From JABFRG01 sp046351415 (GTDB lineage: Bacteria > Myxococcota_A > Polyangia > Polyangiales > Polyangiaceae), in the NCBI GenBank assembly GCA_046351415.1, contig JAXLYO010000002.1, positions 310,001-374,000 on the forward strand: a stretch of DNA of 64,000 nucleotides, given 5' to 3'. Made by a program: the position numbers and the translations under genes. The notes below the pieces were generated by a model that saw only the letters and a program-made list of their open reading frames with translations, searched no databases and had not been told where the DNA came from. This document shows, piece by piece, positions 43,112 to 52,347 of this stretch. The stretch's first letter is position 1. The number at the start of each line of letters is the position of its first letter.

Positions 43112-43993
43112 TCAGGAAAGAGCTTCGCGCGCGAAGCCGGCGAGAAGGGTTGCGAACTCGGGATCGTCGTTCAGAAGTTCCATGCGCTTGTACGTCAGGC
43201 CGAGCTCCTCACAGAGCTTGTAGGCTTCGATGTCGAGGTCGTACAAAACTTCGACGTGATCAGCGAGAAAGCCAATCGGCGCAATCGTGACGCCCTTCTC
43301 TCCTCGCTCGGCGAGCGCCTTGAGCGTCGTGAGCAAGTCAGGCCCCAGCCACTCGACGGGCTTGCCCTCGGGTCCCTTGCTCATCCCTTGGCTCTGGAAG
43401 CAAAGCTCGCCACGGAAGTCCGCTCCGAGGCGAGCCAGCAAGGCGTCAGCGCTCGCGCGCACGTCCTTCTCATATGCGTCGCCGGAGTCGACGACGAACT
43501 TCGGCAAGCTGTGCGCCGTGAAGAGAATGGGTGTTCCGGGAACGTGAACGGCCCGAATGCGCTTCGCAAAAAGGTCGATCAGCCCTCGGTTCGTGCCCCA
43601 GTTACCAATGCCACGGATGGTCACCGGCAGCTCCGACGTTACCGAGCGAACGTGGTGGACGTACACGGGCGCGGAGAACTGAGCGAGCGGAATCACCGCT
43701 ACCGTCTCGGCGCCGCCCTCCACGAGCTGGGCGACCGCCTGCTTCGCGTAGGGTTTCCAAAGGCGCCCGGCATAGACGCATGGAGCGCCGAGCTGAGTAG
43801 CAACTTCTTTCGCGAGGCTGAGGCCAATGTCGTTCAGCGGGGACTTTCCGCCGATCGCTTCGTAGCGGCGTCGTACCTCCTCTGCGAGCTCCGGCGGTGG
43901 CGCCTGCCCACGACGAATGTTTCTGAGAAACTCCGGCAGCTCGTCGAGGTGATCGACGGTGCCGTGGGAAATGAGGAGACAAGCTTTCGTCAT
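43112..43993 (-). CDS. hemH: Ferrochelatase
   Basis: 293 aa. Inserts iron into protoporphyrin (or coproporphyrin) to make heme. The signature FTAHSLPK with catalytic H161 and the later GFLADHVEVLYDLD, which carries the second active-site acid, are both present. Shorter than the enteric enzyme (about 320 aa), mainly because of a compact C-terminus. There is no Fe-S cluster Cys cluster at the end. It lies between hemE and hemY with short gaps. Confidence 0.94.
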   Translation of the reverse strand: MTKACLLISHGTVDHLDELPEFLRNIRRGQAPPPELAEEVRRRYEAIGGKSPLNDIGLSLAKEVATQLGAPCVYAGRLWKPYAKQAVAQLVEGGAETVAVIPLAQFSAPVYVHHVRSVTSELPVTIRGIGNWGTNRGLIDLFAKRIRAVHVPGTPILFTAHSLPKFVVDSGDAYEKDVRASADALLARLGADFRGELCFQSQGMSKGPEGKPVEWLGPDLLTTLKALAERGEKGVTIAPIGFLADHVEVLYDLDIEAYKLCEELGLTYKRMELLNDDPEFATLLAGFAREALS

Positions 43994-44027
43994 GGTGGTG
44001 GTGGGAGACCGCTTGTGTGGAACGATG

Positions 44028-45059
44028 TTAGCCGGAGGTTCGATAAGCGTGGACGAAGTCGACGACCGCCTTCACGGTATCGACGGGAGTTTCAGGTAGA
44101 ATTCCGTGGCCGAGATTGAAGATGTGGCCTGGACGGCCACCTGCGGCGTCGAGTACGCGCTTCGCGTGGGCGAGCGCTACCTCACGGGGAGCGAAGAGAA
44201 CCGTGGGGTCCAGGTTGCCTTGGACTGCGCGGTCGTGGCCGATGCGCTTCCACCCCTCTGCGAGCGGTGTGCGCCAGTCGAGACCAATCACGGTTCCTCC
44301 CGCTTCGCGCTGGAGCTCGAGCAGCGTGGCCGTACCGGTGCCGAAATGAATGACCGGCACTCCGAGCTTCTCGACGTCCGAGAGAATGTGTTTCACGTGT
44401 GGTTGGACGTACTCGACGTAGTCATCGGGGGAAAGCTGCCCCACCCACGAGTCGAAGAGTTGAATCGCGTCGGCTCCCGCGGCCACCTGTGCACGAAGAT
44501 ACTTGCGAACGACCTCCGCGAGCTTGCCCATGAGGGCATTCCACGCTGAAGGCTCGCCGTACATGAAGCGCTTCATCTTGTCGAAGTGGCTGCTCTTGCC
44601 TCCCTCGATGAGGTAACTCGCGAGCGTGAACGGCGCGCCGGCGAAGCCGATGAGTGGAACCTTGAGCTGCGTCTTCAACATACGGATCGCGGCGAGCACG
44701 TAACCAAGCCCTTCCTCCGGATCGATGACGCGAAGACGGTCGATTTGCTCTTGCGAGCGAATGGGCTCGTGGATGACCGGACCCTCGCCCTTCGCGAACT
44801 CGAAACCGGCGCCCATCGGTTCCAGAGGCAGCAGGATGTCCGCAAAGAGAATGGCCGCATCCATGCCGAGCGAGAGCGGCTGCAACGTGACTTCGGTCGC
44901 GAGCTCCGGCGTCTTGCAGATTTCGAGGAGCGTGTGCTTCTGACGAAGAGCTCGGTACTCCGGCATGTAGCGGCCGGCCTGTCGCATCATCCAAACGGGC
45001 GTGTGCGAAGTTTGCTCTCGCCGACATGCCTGCAAAAACGACAGGTTCATGGCGGACAC
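44028..45059 (-). CDS. hemE: Uroporphyrinogen decarboxylase
   Basis: 343 aa; Met4 (45050) is an alternative start. Converts uroporphyrinogen III to coproporphyrinogen III, the entry to heme. Signature 1 (PVWMMRQAGRYMPEYR, residues 21-36) and signature 2 (GFAGAPFTLASYLIEGG) are intact. It is the first of the three late heme genes here, 38 bp after the end of the second glycosyltransferase gene, so a common transcript with the upstream transporter genes is possible. Confidence 0.97.
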   Translation of the reverse strand: MSAMNLSFLQACRREQTSHTPVWMMRQAGRYMPEYRALRQKHTLLEICKTPELATEVTLQPLSLGMDAAILFADILLPLEPMGAGFEFAKGEGPVIHEPIRSQEQIDRLRVIDPEEGLGYVLAAIRMLKTQLKVPLIGFAGAPFTLASYLIEGGKSSHFDKMKRFMYGEPSAWNALMGKLAEVVRKYLRAQVAAGADAIQLFDSWVGQLSPDDYVEYVQPHVKHILSDVEKLGVPVIHFGTGTATLLELQREAGGTVIGLDWRTPLAEGWKRIGHDRAVQGNLDPTVLFAPREVALAHAKRVLDAAGGRPGHIFNLGHGILPETPVDTVKAVVDFVHAYRTSG

Positions 45060-45098
45060 CTTATCAGAGCCGTCGGGTTTTCGTCGGAACGAAATAAC

Positions 45099-46235
45099 TC
45101 ATCGCGAAGGGAAACCGGCCGCCGGCCGAGGCTTTTTCCACAGGTCGACGAGCATGAACGTGAAGACGACTGCCCACGGCACCACCCGCAGGGGATGATT
45201 GTTCCGGTGGGCCGCCAAAACCCCCACGATGCCGCCGCCGACGGTCTCTTCTGGACGTGTGAAGAACGGGCCGATTGCCACGTAGGCAACGCCCATGAGG
45301 ACGAGGAGCCACACAGGCATTTTGCCGCCTCGCGCCGTCGCATAGACGCCGAAAGCGAGCGCCGGAATGGTGAACGTGCAGTACTCGGCGCGGTGGTTGA
45401 AAATGACCGAATAGGTCATCCACGCGGCCACCAGGATGCGCCGAAATCCGGGCTCCTCGAATCTCTCCCGGCGTACGACCGCCGGCACGAGGACGAGGAG
45501 AGCTCCAACCACCTGCCCGACGCGCGGTGGCATGTCGTAGTGGAAGTAGTCGCGAATGGTCGTCATGACCGACCATCCATGGAACGCGTAGTCGTTACCG
45601 AGCAGCGTGAGCCAACCCCGATACTGAGCGAGCAGATTGCTCGGGGGAAGCCACAGAAGCGGCACGAGCAAGTAAAACGCCGCCGCCACGAAGAGCGCTC
45701 CGACAGCACGCCCCTTCTTCGGGAACAACAGGAGGAGCAGCGCGACGGATGCAGGAAATACCTTGATGGCGCCGGCCGCTCCGACGACGAATGCGGCATG
45801 AAATGGACGCCCACGCTCGTAGCAAGCAAGCGCTCCGAGCGTGCAACCGGCCACGAGGAGATTGCTCTGATCGCCGTCGGTCGAGAGGATGACGCCCGCA
45901 CCTGCCACGAGACTCGCACGCACGAGATCTTCGCGCGACACGACAGCACGAAGGCCTTCGAACGCCGCTGCGAAGTTCAGGAGAGACCAAAGGGCGGTGC
46001 CGGCGAAGCCCGGCGCGAATGCGAACGGCACGAAAAACATCGCAAACGCGGGGCTGTACTTGAAGTAGGGCCAGAGCCCCGGATAGAGCGGCGTGCGGGC
46101 GGCGAAGTCGTGCGCTGCGTGAGAGAACACCTTGAAGTTGAGGGACTGATCCGCGGCGAACGACGCGATGCCCGCGACGAGGCCTGCCACCCAGAAAATC
46201 GAGCGCAACGTCCAAACCGTGCGGTCTTGCCTCAT
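45099..46235 (-). CDS. GT87-like (DUF2029) membrane glycosyltransferase
   Basis: 378 aa from ATG 46235, which overlaps the upstream gene's stop (ATGA). About nine to ten membrane helices. The N-terminal periplasmic loop contains HDFAARTPLYPGLWPYFKYSPAFA, matching the D-x-x-x-Y...YPP-type catalytic loop of polyprenol-sugar-dependent GT87 enzymes. They transfer sugars to lipids or arabinan/mannan-like polymers outside the membrane. It is the second of two such genes in a row. Confidence 0.82.
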   Translation of the reverse strand: MRQDRTVWTLRSIFWVAGLVAGIASFAADQSLNFKVFSHAAHDFAARTPLYPGLWPYFKYSPAFAMFFVPFAFAPGFAGTALWSLLNFAAAFEGLRAVVSREDLVRASLVAGAGVILSTDGDQSNLLVAGCTLGALACYERGRPFHAAFVVGAAGAIKVFPASVALLLLLFPKKGRAVGALFVAAAFYLLVPLLWLPPSNLLAQYRGWLTLLGNDYAFHGWSVMTTIRDYFHYDMPPRVGQVVGALLVLVPAVVRRERFEEPGFRRILVAAWMTYSVIFNHRAEYCTFTIPALAFGVYATARGGKMPVWLLVLMGVAYVAIGPFFTRPEETVGGGIVGVLAAHRNNHPLRVVPWAVVFTFMLVDLWKKPRPAAGFPSR

Positions 46236-47371
46236 GCGAGACCCTCTGGTTTGGCGACACGCGTTCGGATGTAGACGGCAATGCCGAGCAGACAAAGAAG
46301 GACCCACGCGTTGGGAGAGAAGTGCATGACGCGTTCGAACGTCGCGCCGCGTCCCAGCAAGAGCTTCATGTCGACAGCCAGCACGATGCACGAAAACGCC
46401 CCCAGCAAGGCAAGGGTCTTGGGAAGCTCACGCCGCATCGAAACGAACGCAAACACAGCCGCGGCGGCGGTGAACGCGGTAAAATCCCACGCCTGGGGAG
46501 AGAGAAGCAGCACGGCTGGCATCAGGATGGCGAGGTCGTCGAACACACGGAACGTTCCCGCATCGCGATCGGTCTTCACTCTGCGATACGGCCCCCACAG
46601 GACGGCCCCCACCACCACGAACGCGATGACCGTCACGACGCGCGGAGAACCATGGGTGAGCTTCGTCAGGAGACCTGGTAACGACGCGTTCGCGGTGTCT
46701 GGCAGGAGACGTGCGGTACTCGCAGTCAACCGCAAGTTCATGTTTCGGTAGAGATCGAGGAGCCCCTCCGAACCGTACCGCACGACGGGGGCAAGCAGAC
46801 CCACCGAGAACACGACGAGGGCTGCGCTCGCCGCTTTCGTACGCCGCAGTAGCAGCAGGTACGGCACGAACGCGAACAGGTGCGGCTTGAAGAGGCCTGC
46901 CGCCGCGAGCAACACGCCGCCCAGCCGATCATCTTCACGCGCGATGCGCTCGAACCCAAGCGTTACCAAGAGCAAAAGCAGCGCATTGACTTGTCCATTC
47001 GCGAACTCACGCTCGAAGCATCGGGCGAGCACGAGGAGAATGACGCCGGCTCCGACAGGAGACACAGCCGGGAACGCCCGCCACAGACGTTCGAACGCGA
47101 AGCCGAGCGCGACCACGAGCACCACGAGCCAAAGCACCTTCGCGGCACCGAGTGGAAGCAGCGAAACGAGAACGAAGGGCACTGCGGCGATGGGCGGATA
47201 TTTGAACTCGAAGTGTCCGTCCGTCGCTGGGTACAGATTCTCTGCTTGCCGGAAGCGAATGCCGGCCTTGTAGTAGATTTCGAGGTCGTTCATTTCGCCG
47301 GGCCCCTCGATGAAATACGTTGCCGCTGCCAAGAGCGTCAGAACGCCGAGGATCAGGGCCAATCGACGCAC
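46232..47371 (-). CDS. GT87-like (DUF2029) membrane glycosyltransferase
   Basis: 379 aa with about nine membrane helices. A signal-anchor helix comes first, then the loop NDLEIYYKAG...FEFKYPPIAA, which fits the catalytic Asp and the YPP segment of polyprenyl-phosphate sugar transferases. It starts one base after the RND transporter gene stops and overlaps the next gene by four bases. So a transporter and two glycosyltransferases form a block, and a glycolipid or lipid-linked glycan is the likely product. Confidence 0.83.
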   Translation of the reverse strand: MRRLALILGVLTLLAAATYFIEGPGEMNDLEIYYKAGIRFRQAENLYPATDGHFEFKYPPIAAVPFVLVSLLPLGAAKVLWLVVLVVALGFAFERLWRAFPAVSPVGAGVILLVLARCFEREFANGQVNALLLLLVTLGFERIAREDDRLGGVLLAAAGLFKPHLFAFVPYLLLLRRTKAASAALVVFSVGLLAPVVRYGSEGLLDLYRNMNLRLTASTARLLPDTANASLPGLLTKLTHGSPRVVTVIAFVVVGAVLWGPYRRVKTDRDAGTFRVFDDLAILMPAVLLLSPQAWDFTAFTAAAAVFAFVSMRRELPKTLALLGAFSCIVLAVDMKLLLGRGATFERVMHFSPNAWVLLCLLGIAVYIRTRVAKPEGLA

Positions 47372-47372
47372 G

Positions 47373-50144
47373 TTACTTCGACTCAGCTTTGGGCGGTGGC
47401 GGCTGCGCTCCCGAAGCGTCGCGTTTCTTCGTCAGATGAAGCAGGCTTGGAACCACGAACAACGCCGCAATGATGCATGCGATCTCTCCTGCCACGGCGA
47501 GCTTTCCGAAAGAGATGAGCGCGCCAAAGTCGTTGTAGAGCAGTGCACCGTAGCCGACCGTCGTCGTGAAGCTACACAGAGCGACCGCACCGGCCGTGCG
47601 CCGAACGGCCGTCGTGATGTCTCCCTTGAGGATGCGGCTGCGGTCATAGACGTTGAAGGGGTACTCGCAACCGATGCCGAACGTGATCGGAAGGGCGATG
47701 AAATTGACGTAGTGAAGCTTCACGTCGAAAATCGCCGCGCCCCCCAGCGTGGCGATGACGCCTACCAAGAGGGACGTGAGAACGACGAGTGCGCCACGCG
47801 CGCTGCCCGTCGCGAAGATGACGACGACCGCCACGGCGAAGAAGGCGATGAGCGATGCGAGCGGCACATCGCGTCGCAAACTTCGCATCATTTCCGCGAA
47901 GACCGTCGCATAGGTCGCCGTTTGTACGGTTTGGCCCGTCGGCAACTTCACGTTGTCGAGGGTCTCCGAGAGACGCAGCGCGCTGTGTGCGTCGCCGAAG
48001 TAAGTGACCTTCAACTTGAAGTACATGACGGTACCCAAGCGCCCGTCGCGCTCGGTGAAGCGCCGTTTGATGAACGGAGGAAGATTCTCCGGCTCGACGA
48101 CCTTGAGAGCGTCAGGCGGCTTCAGTTCGTCGACGTCTGCTTGCTCTTCCGGAGAGAGCCGTGCCCGAACGCCAGGGGTAAGCCGGCCGCGAATGGTGTC
48201 GATGAGCTCGAGCTTCTGTTTTTGTTCTTCTTCGGTGCCAGGAAGCATGTCCCACACCGTGATGATTTCTTCGACGAGACGCCCTTGCGGGTCTTTCGCG
48301 TCGTTCAGCATGATTTGCTTCTTGAGCGGCGCGACTTGTTCGACCGAGTCGGCGAGGATCTGTACCGGTGCGAGGTTGTTCGCTCCGTGGAAGGCCGCAT
48401 CACCACGGCTGCTCCAGTAGTTCACACCGCCGTGGTGTTCTGCCTTTTGCGAACTCAGCGCACCGAAGTTGTACTCCCAGGGGTCCTTCAAGAACGGCAC
48501 CGCGCGGTAAGCGAAGTAGGCGGTCGCGACGAATGCGGGAATGACGAAGAGGAGCGGCGCACGCTCGGTCGCGCTCGCGATGAAGCGCATGATGGGCCCG
48601 CTCGAGCCGTCCGCACGGACACTGCTCTTCGGGTCGCGAAGGAACGAAGGAAGCCTCGCTTGGATGCGTTCGACGACGACGATGGTGGCCGGGACCGTCG
48701 GGATGATCGCGAGCCACACGAGAAGCATGCCCACGAAACCAATCGAGCCGAACTGACTGAACCCGCGGAATTGCGTGAGCGATAGAGAACCGTACGCAAT
48801 CGCGGCGACTGCGGCGCCGACGAACTCTGCCCGGAACGCATTCCACACGGCCTTTTGCCGCGCCTCGTGCGGCGTCATGCCCGTCGCGACGAACTCTCGA
48901 TAGCGCGAGAGAAGTACGATGGGGTAGTTGATGCCATTGCCGAGAATGATGGCACCGAGAAAGAGCCCCGCCGTGTTGACGTAGCCGTAGGCCACTGCCG
49001 CAAACGCATAAGCCGCCGAAACGCCGAGCAGCACGGGCAAGATGATCACGAAGAGCGACCACGGTGAGCGGAAGTAGATGATGACGCCCCCGAGAATGAT
49101 GATCGCCGCGGCGAGGCTCGCCCACACGGCGTCGCTGAGGAGGCTTTCCTTCTCGGCTTCGGCCTGAGCAAGGCTGCCGCCGAGACCCCATTTCAGCTCC
49201 GGATGGAGCTTTTCGGGCTCCGTCGATCGTACGAGGTCCTCGACCTTCGCGATGAGCGCTTTGCCTTCCGCGCCCCCGAGCGCGACCTTCGTGATGATTC
49301 GGAGCCCGTATGCTTTGCGGTCTTCCGATGCAAAGTACCCCGTCGGGAACTTGTCGCGGTCGTCGATGGCCTTCTTGAACTTCGTCTTGTACTTTTTGAG
49401 GCCGAGGCTTGCCTGCTTCTCGTTCGGCGACGGCGCAGAGGCGGCAGGTGCGGGCGCGGCCGCGGATGGAGCAGGTGCGGCCGTGGTGGCCGACGCGGTG
49501 GGTTTCGGGGCGGGAAGCGCGGGCAGCGTCGAGGAAGGCTTTGGAGGTGCCGGGGCAGCGGAGGCCGATGGCTTCGGCGCGGGCGCCTTTTCGTCGTCTT
49601 CCAGGTTCTCGACCATGCCGCTCTGGAGGGCGATCTGGCGGTCGAGGGTCTCGTCGATCTCTTCGAGTTCCGCCTTCGTGGCGTAGAGCCACTTGTTGTC
49701 CTCGTAGTACTTGCGAACGTCCTTGGTGTTCGCCTCCATGTACGACATGAGGTCAGGTCCACACGCGGCAACGCACGCAGGCTCCTTGTTGCACTTGTCG
49801 ATGCATGCCTTCTGCTTCGCGAGCTCGGCGTCGACCTTCGCGGAGACCGCGTCGATGAACTTGGCGTTCGCCTCGGGCGAAGGTGATTCGACGATGACCG
49901 CGATGTTGGTGGACCCCGGCAAACGGCCCGCTTGATGCTCGTACGCTCGGAAGCCTGCACTCGAACGAGGAAGGAGTTCCGTGAGATCCGTACGGGGAAC
50001 GAGCGTCTTCTGGGCGAACAGCCCGAAGCCGGCTGCCAAAGCGAGCGTGGCCGTGACGACGACCCAGGGCCACTTCTCTGCGAAGTCGACCACGCGCATC
50101 GTAACCCGCTGCAAAAACTCACGAATCGAGCCAAAGAAAGCCAT
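47373..50144 (-). CDS. RND/MMPL-family transporter
   Basis: 923 aa. Two RND half-modules: a single N-terminal helix (about 27-47), a periplasmic domain, and a first bundle of five helices (about 330-490). A short cytoplasmic linker follows, then a helix at about 510-530, a second periplasmic domain and a final bundle (about 750-910). Large periplasmic domains and length fit MMPL/HpnN-type lipid exporters. An Ala/Pro/Ser/Thr-rich insert at about 185-245 sits in the first periplasmic domain. No membrane-fusion-protein gene is adjacent, as expected for this branch. Substrate unknown; the next two genes suggest a glycolipid. Confidence 0.9.
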   Translation of the reverse strand: MAFFGSIREFLQRVTMRVVDFAEKWPWVVVTATLALAAGFGLFAQKTLVPRTDLTELLPRSSAGFRAYEHQAGRLPGSTNIAVIVESPSPEANAKFIDAVSAKVDAELAKQKACIDKCNKEPACVAACGPDLMSYMEANTKDVRKYYEDNKWLYATKAELEEIDETLDRQIALQSGMVENLEDDEKAPAPKPSASAAPAPPKPSSTLPALPAPKPTASATTAAPAPSAAAPAPAASAPSPNEKQASLGLKKYKTKFKKAIDDRDKFPTGYFASEDRKAYGLRIITKVALGGAEGKALIAKVEDLVRSTEPEKLHPELKWGLGGSLAQAEAEKESLLSDAVWASLAAAIIILGGVIIYFRSPWSLFVIILPVLLGVSAAYAFAAVAYGYVNTAGLFLGAIILGNGINYPIVLLSRYREFVATGMTPHEARQKAVWNAFRAEFVGAAVAAIAYGSLSLTQFRGFSQFGSIGFVGMLLVWLAIIPTVPATIVVVERIQARLPSFLRDPKSSVRADGSSGPIMRFIASATERAPLLFVIPAFVATAYFAYRAVPFLKDPWEYNFGALSSQKAEHHGGVNYWSSRGDAAFHGANNLAPVQILADSVEQVAPLKKQIMLNDAKDPQGRLVEEIITVWDMLPGTEEEQKQKLELIDTIRGRLTPGVRARLSPEEQADVDELKPPDALKVVEPENLPPFIKRRFTERDGRLGTVMYFKLKVTYFGDAHSALRLSETLDNVKLPTGQTVQTATYATVFAEMMRSLRRDVPLASLIAFFAVAVVVIFATGSARGALVVLTSLLVGVIATLGGAAIFDVKLHYVNFIALPITFGIGCEYPFNVYDRSRILKGDITTAVRRTAGAVALCSFTTTVGYGALLYNDFGALISFGKLAVAGEIACIIAALFVVPSLLHLTKKRDASGAQPPPPKAESK

Positions 50145-50202
50145 AGGGAAGCGGAGCTCACCTTACACGGCGGGGCGCGCTCCCTCAACGCTTACGGGCA
50201 TG

Positions 50203-50236
50203 CAAAAGCGCGTCACGGCCCCTTCCCCGTGACGCG
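50203..50236 (-). terminator. Intrinsic terminator of the redox operon
   Basis: CGCGTCACGG (50209-50218) and CCGTGACGCG (50227-50236) form a perfect 10-bp stem with an 8-nt loop. Read on the minus strand it is followed by a T4 tract (A4 at 50204-50207 on the plus strand). It lies about 85 bp after the polyferredoxin gene stop and before the RND gene start. Confidence 0.7.
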
Positions 50237-50320
50237 TCGCAGGCGTTGAGAAAGTGCTCGCGAGAGCTTACTAGGCCCTTCGCCGTTTCGCGCCTGAGGG
50301 TCGTGGTTGCCTTCGGGCGA

Positions 50321-52345
50321 TCAGGTTTTCTGATTATAGTTGGAGTTCTCGAGGAGGATGACGTTCGTCTTGGAACGTGTTTCGCCGACGCTCGTGACGT
50401 ACACCGCGGGCTGATCTTGAACGGGGCAAACCTTCTCGCAGGCGCCGCAGCCGATGCAGAGGCTCGGGTCGACGTGCGGCCTTTGGAGCTTCACGGTCTT
50501 CATTTCGGGCTGCTCGCCGCTCGGACCGGGTTTCGAGTCGCGGACGGGTGCTTCGACTTCCTCGACCCAGATCGCCTTGGGGGAGGTGGGGCAGAACTCT
50601 TCGCAAACGATACAGGGAGTCTGCATGCTCCATGGCAGGCAGCGGCCGTGATCGTAGAAGGCGGTACCAATCTTGATAGGGGGCACGCCCTGACCGAGCT
50701 TCTCTTTCTCGGTGATCTTCTGGATGGCGCCCGTGGGGCACACTTGACCGCACAGAACGCACGAGTGCTCGCAGTAGCCGATGCGCGCAATGAGGATGGG
50801 CGTCCAAATCCCTTCGATGCCCGACTCCATGAACGCCGGGTGAAGCGCGTTGTTGGGGCACACCTTCATGCACTCTGCGCAGCGAATGCAGCGCTCGAGG
50901 AAGGCGCGCTCTTCGACGGCGCCGGGCGGACGAATGACCTTCGAATGATAGTTCACGTCGAGCGAGTCGGCGATGCGTGCCGCAGGAATGAATGCAGCGC
51001 CCGCAGCTGCGGTCGCGAGAAGCGTACGACGCTGAATGTCGGGCTTCACGATGGCGCTCTTGCGGTTCGGGAGGAAGCGGAACTTGATGACGTCTTCGGG
51101 GCACGACGTCTCGCAGTTCATGCACATGTGGCACTCGTCCTGACGCCACTTCACGCCGCCCTGAGGGCTGTCGGCGCCTTGGCAGTTCACGAGGCACAAG
51201 TTGCAATCGGTGCACTTTGCATGGTCCTTTTCCATGCCGAAGAGCGCGAACCGCGCAAACACACCGAGGAACGCACCGAGAGGGCAAAGGACCCGACACC
51301 AGAACCGTGGGATGAAGCGATTCGCGAAAAGCACCGCGACGAGCAGGAAGACGATGAGCCAGGTCTGGTGGAAGTAGAATTGCTTCGACTGCCACACCGT
51401 CGTCGAGAGGAAATCCTGCGTGGCGTCGGCCCCGTGCTGGACGGAACGTGAGTGGACGTCTTGGACCGCGCCGAGCCCACGACCCGTGAGGTATTGGGCC
51501 GCAGGAATGACGCCGAGGCCGATGGCGCGGACGGCGACGCAGATGGGGTCGAACAAACCGCCAATGGCGCTACCCGCGACGGCCGCGAGCAGGAACGCGT
51601 ACATGAGGTAGTACTTCGCGCGCTGGTAGGTGTGTGTCTTGTTTGCCTCGACGCGAGACGCGCCCCTTCCCTTCTTCGACGGCAAAATCCAACCGAAGAA
51701 ATGGTGCAGGGTCCCGAAGGGACAAATCCAACCGCAGAACACTCGACCGAACACCAGCGTGAGCGCAAGGAGTGCGACGCTCCAGAGAAGCCCACGGTAG
51801 ACCGTATGCGTCGAGAGCACCGTCATCGCGGAGACGAAGGGGTCGGCCAGCAAGAACGCTTCGACCGAGTACGGCAAGCGCACGGGCGTGTCGGCGTTTG
51901 CCGCGAAGCTCCCGCGGAAGCCCGTGTGGAACAGGAAGTACATGAAGAGCGAAAAGAAGCCGACCTGGCTCACTCGCCTTGCCCACACGAGTCCGCGGAT
52001 GACTTTGCGCGCCGGTATGCCCGAGCCTGGAAGCTTCGGGTCGACCTTCTTCTTTTTCGGGGGGGCGATGGCCGCAGGCGGCGCCGAGGTGATGGCTGCG
52101 GCGTTTGTCGGAGCCTTGACCGGCGCGGGAAGCGGTGAACCGAGGGCGCCGTCGATGGAGGCAACGACCCCGATCTGACCCGTCTTCCACGGGATCGGAT
52201 CGGTGTGGAATGCATCTTCCGTGAACGTCGCGGCGGCGCGGTCGAGGCTCTCTGTATCGAGCACGACGGCCGCATGCGCGGGTCTCTCCGCGGGGCCTCT
52301 CCCCGTCTCGGTGCGGCGGTGCGCGCTCGTCACGGCCTTGTTCAC
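50321..52345 (-). CDS. Membrane-bound polyferredoxin (NapH-like and NapG-like parts fused)
   Basis: 674 aa. After a Pro/Ala-rich cytoplasmic N-terminus (1 to about 110), about four to six membrane helices carry the NapH-type motifs GWICPFG and RVLCPLG. Several 4Fe-4S motifs follow: CTDCNLC...NC, CHMCMNC...CP, CIRCAEC...CP, CEHSCVLCGQVCP, CIVC...CP and CIGCGACEKVCP. An RRTLLATAAAGAAF stretch before the C-terminal clusters resembles an internal Tat-type leader, as in NapG. The usual role is moving electrons from the quinone pool to periplasmic partners. No NapA/B/C genes are near. It is the last gene of the operon and begins 2 bp after the DUF362 stop. Confidence 0.88.
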   Translation of the reverse strand: MNKAVTSAHRRTETGRGPAERPAHAAVVLDTESLDRAAATFTEDAFHTDPIPWKTGQIGVVASIDGALGSPLPAPVKAPTNAAAITSAPPAAIAPPKKKKVDPKLPGSGIPARKVIRGLVWARRVSQVGFFSLFMYFLFHTGFRGSFAANADTPVRLPYSVEAFLLADPFVSAMTVLSTHTVYRGLLWSVALLALTLVFGRVFCGWICPFGTLHHFFGWILPSKKGRGASRVEANKTHTYQRAKYYLMYAFLLAAVAGSAIGGLFDPICVAVRAIGLGVIPAAQYLTGRGLGAVQDVHSRSVQHGADATQDFLSTTVWQSKQFYFHQTWLIVFLLVAVLFANRFIPRFWCRVLCPLGAFLGVFARFALFGMEKDHAKCTDCNLCLVNCQGADSPQGGVKWRQDECHMCMNCETSCPEDVIKFRFLPNRKSAIVKPDIQRRTLLATAAAGAAFIPAARIADSLDVNYHSKVIRPPGAVEERAFLERCIRCAECMKVCPNNALHPAFMESGIEGIWTPILIARIGYCEHSCVLCGQVCPTGAIQKITEKEKLGQGVPPIKIGTAFYDHGRCLPWSMQTPCIVCEEFCPTSPKAIWVEEVEAPVRDSKPGPSGEQPEMKTVKLQRPHVDPSLCIGCGACEKVCPVQDQPAVYVTSVGETRSKTNVILLENSNYNQKT

Positions 52346-52347
52346 GG

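Noticed and set aside
44586..46274. Long plus-strand open frame opposite hemE and the glycosyltransferase genes
   Set aside because: Arg/Glu/His-rich shadow with no motif; hemE signatures are clear on the minus strand.
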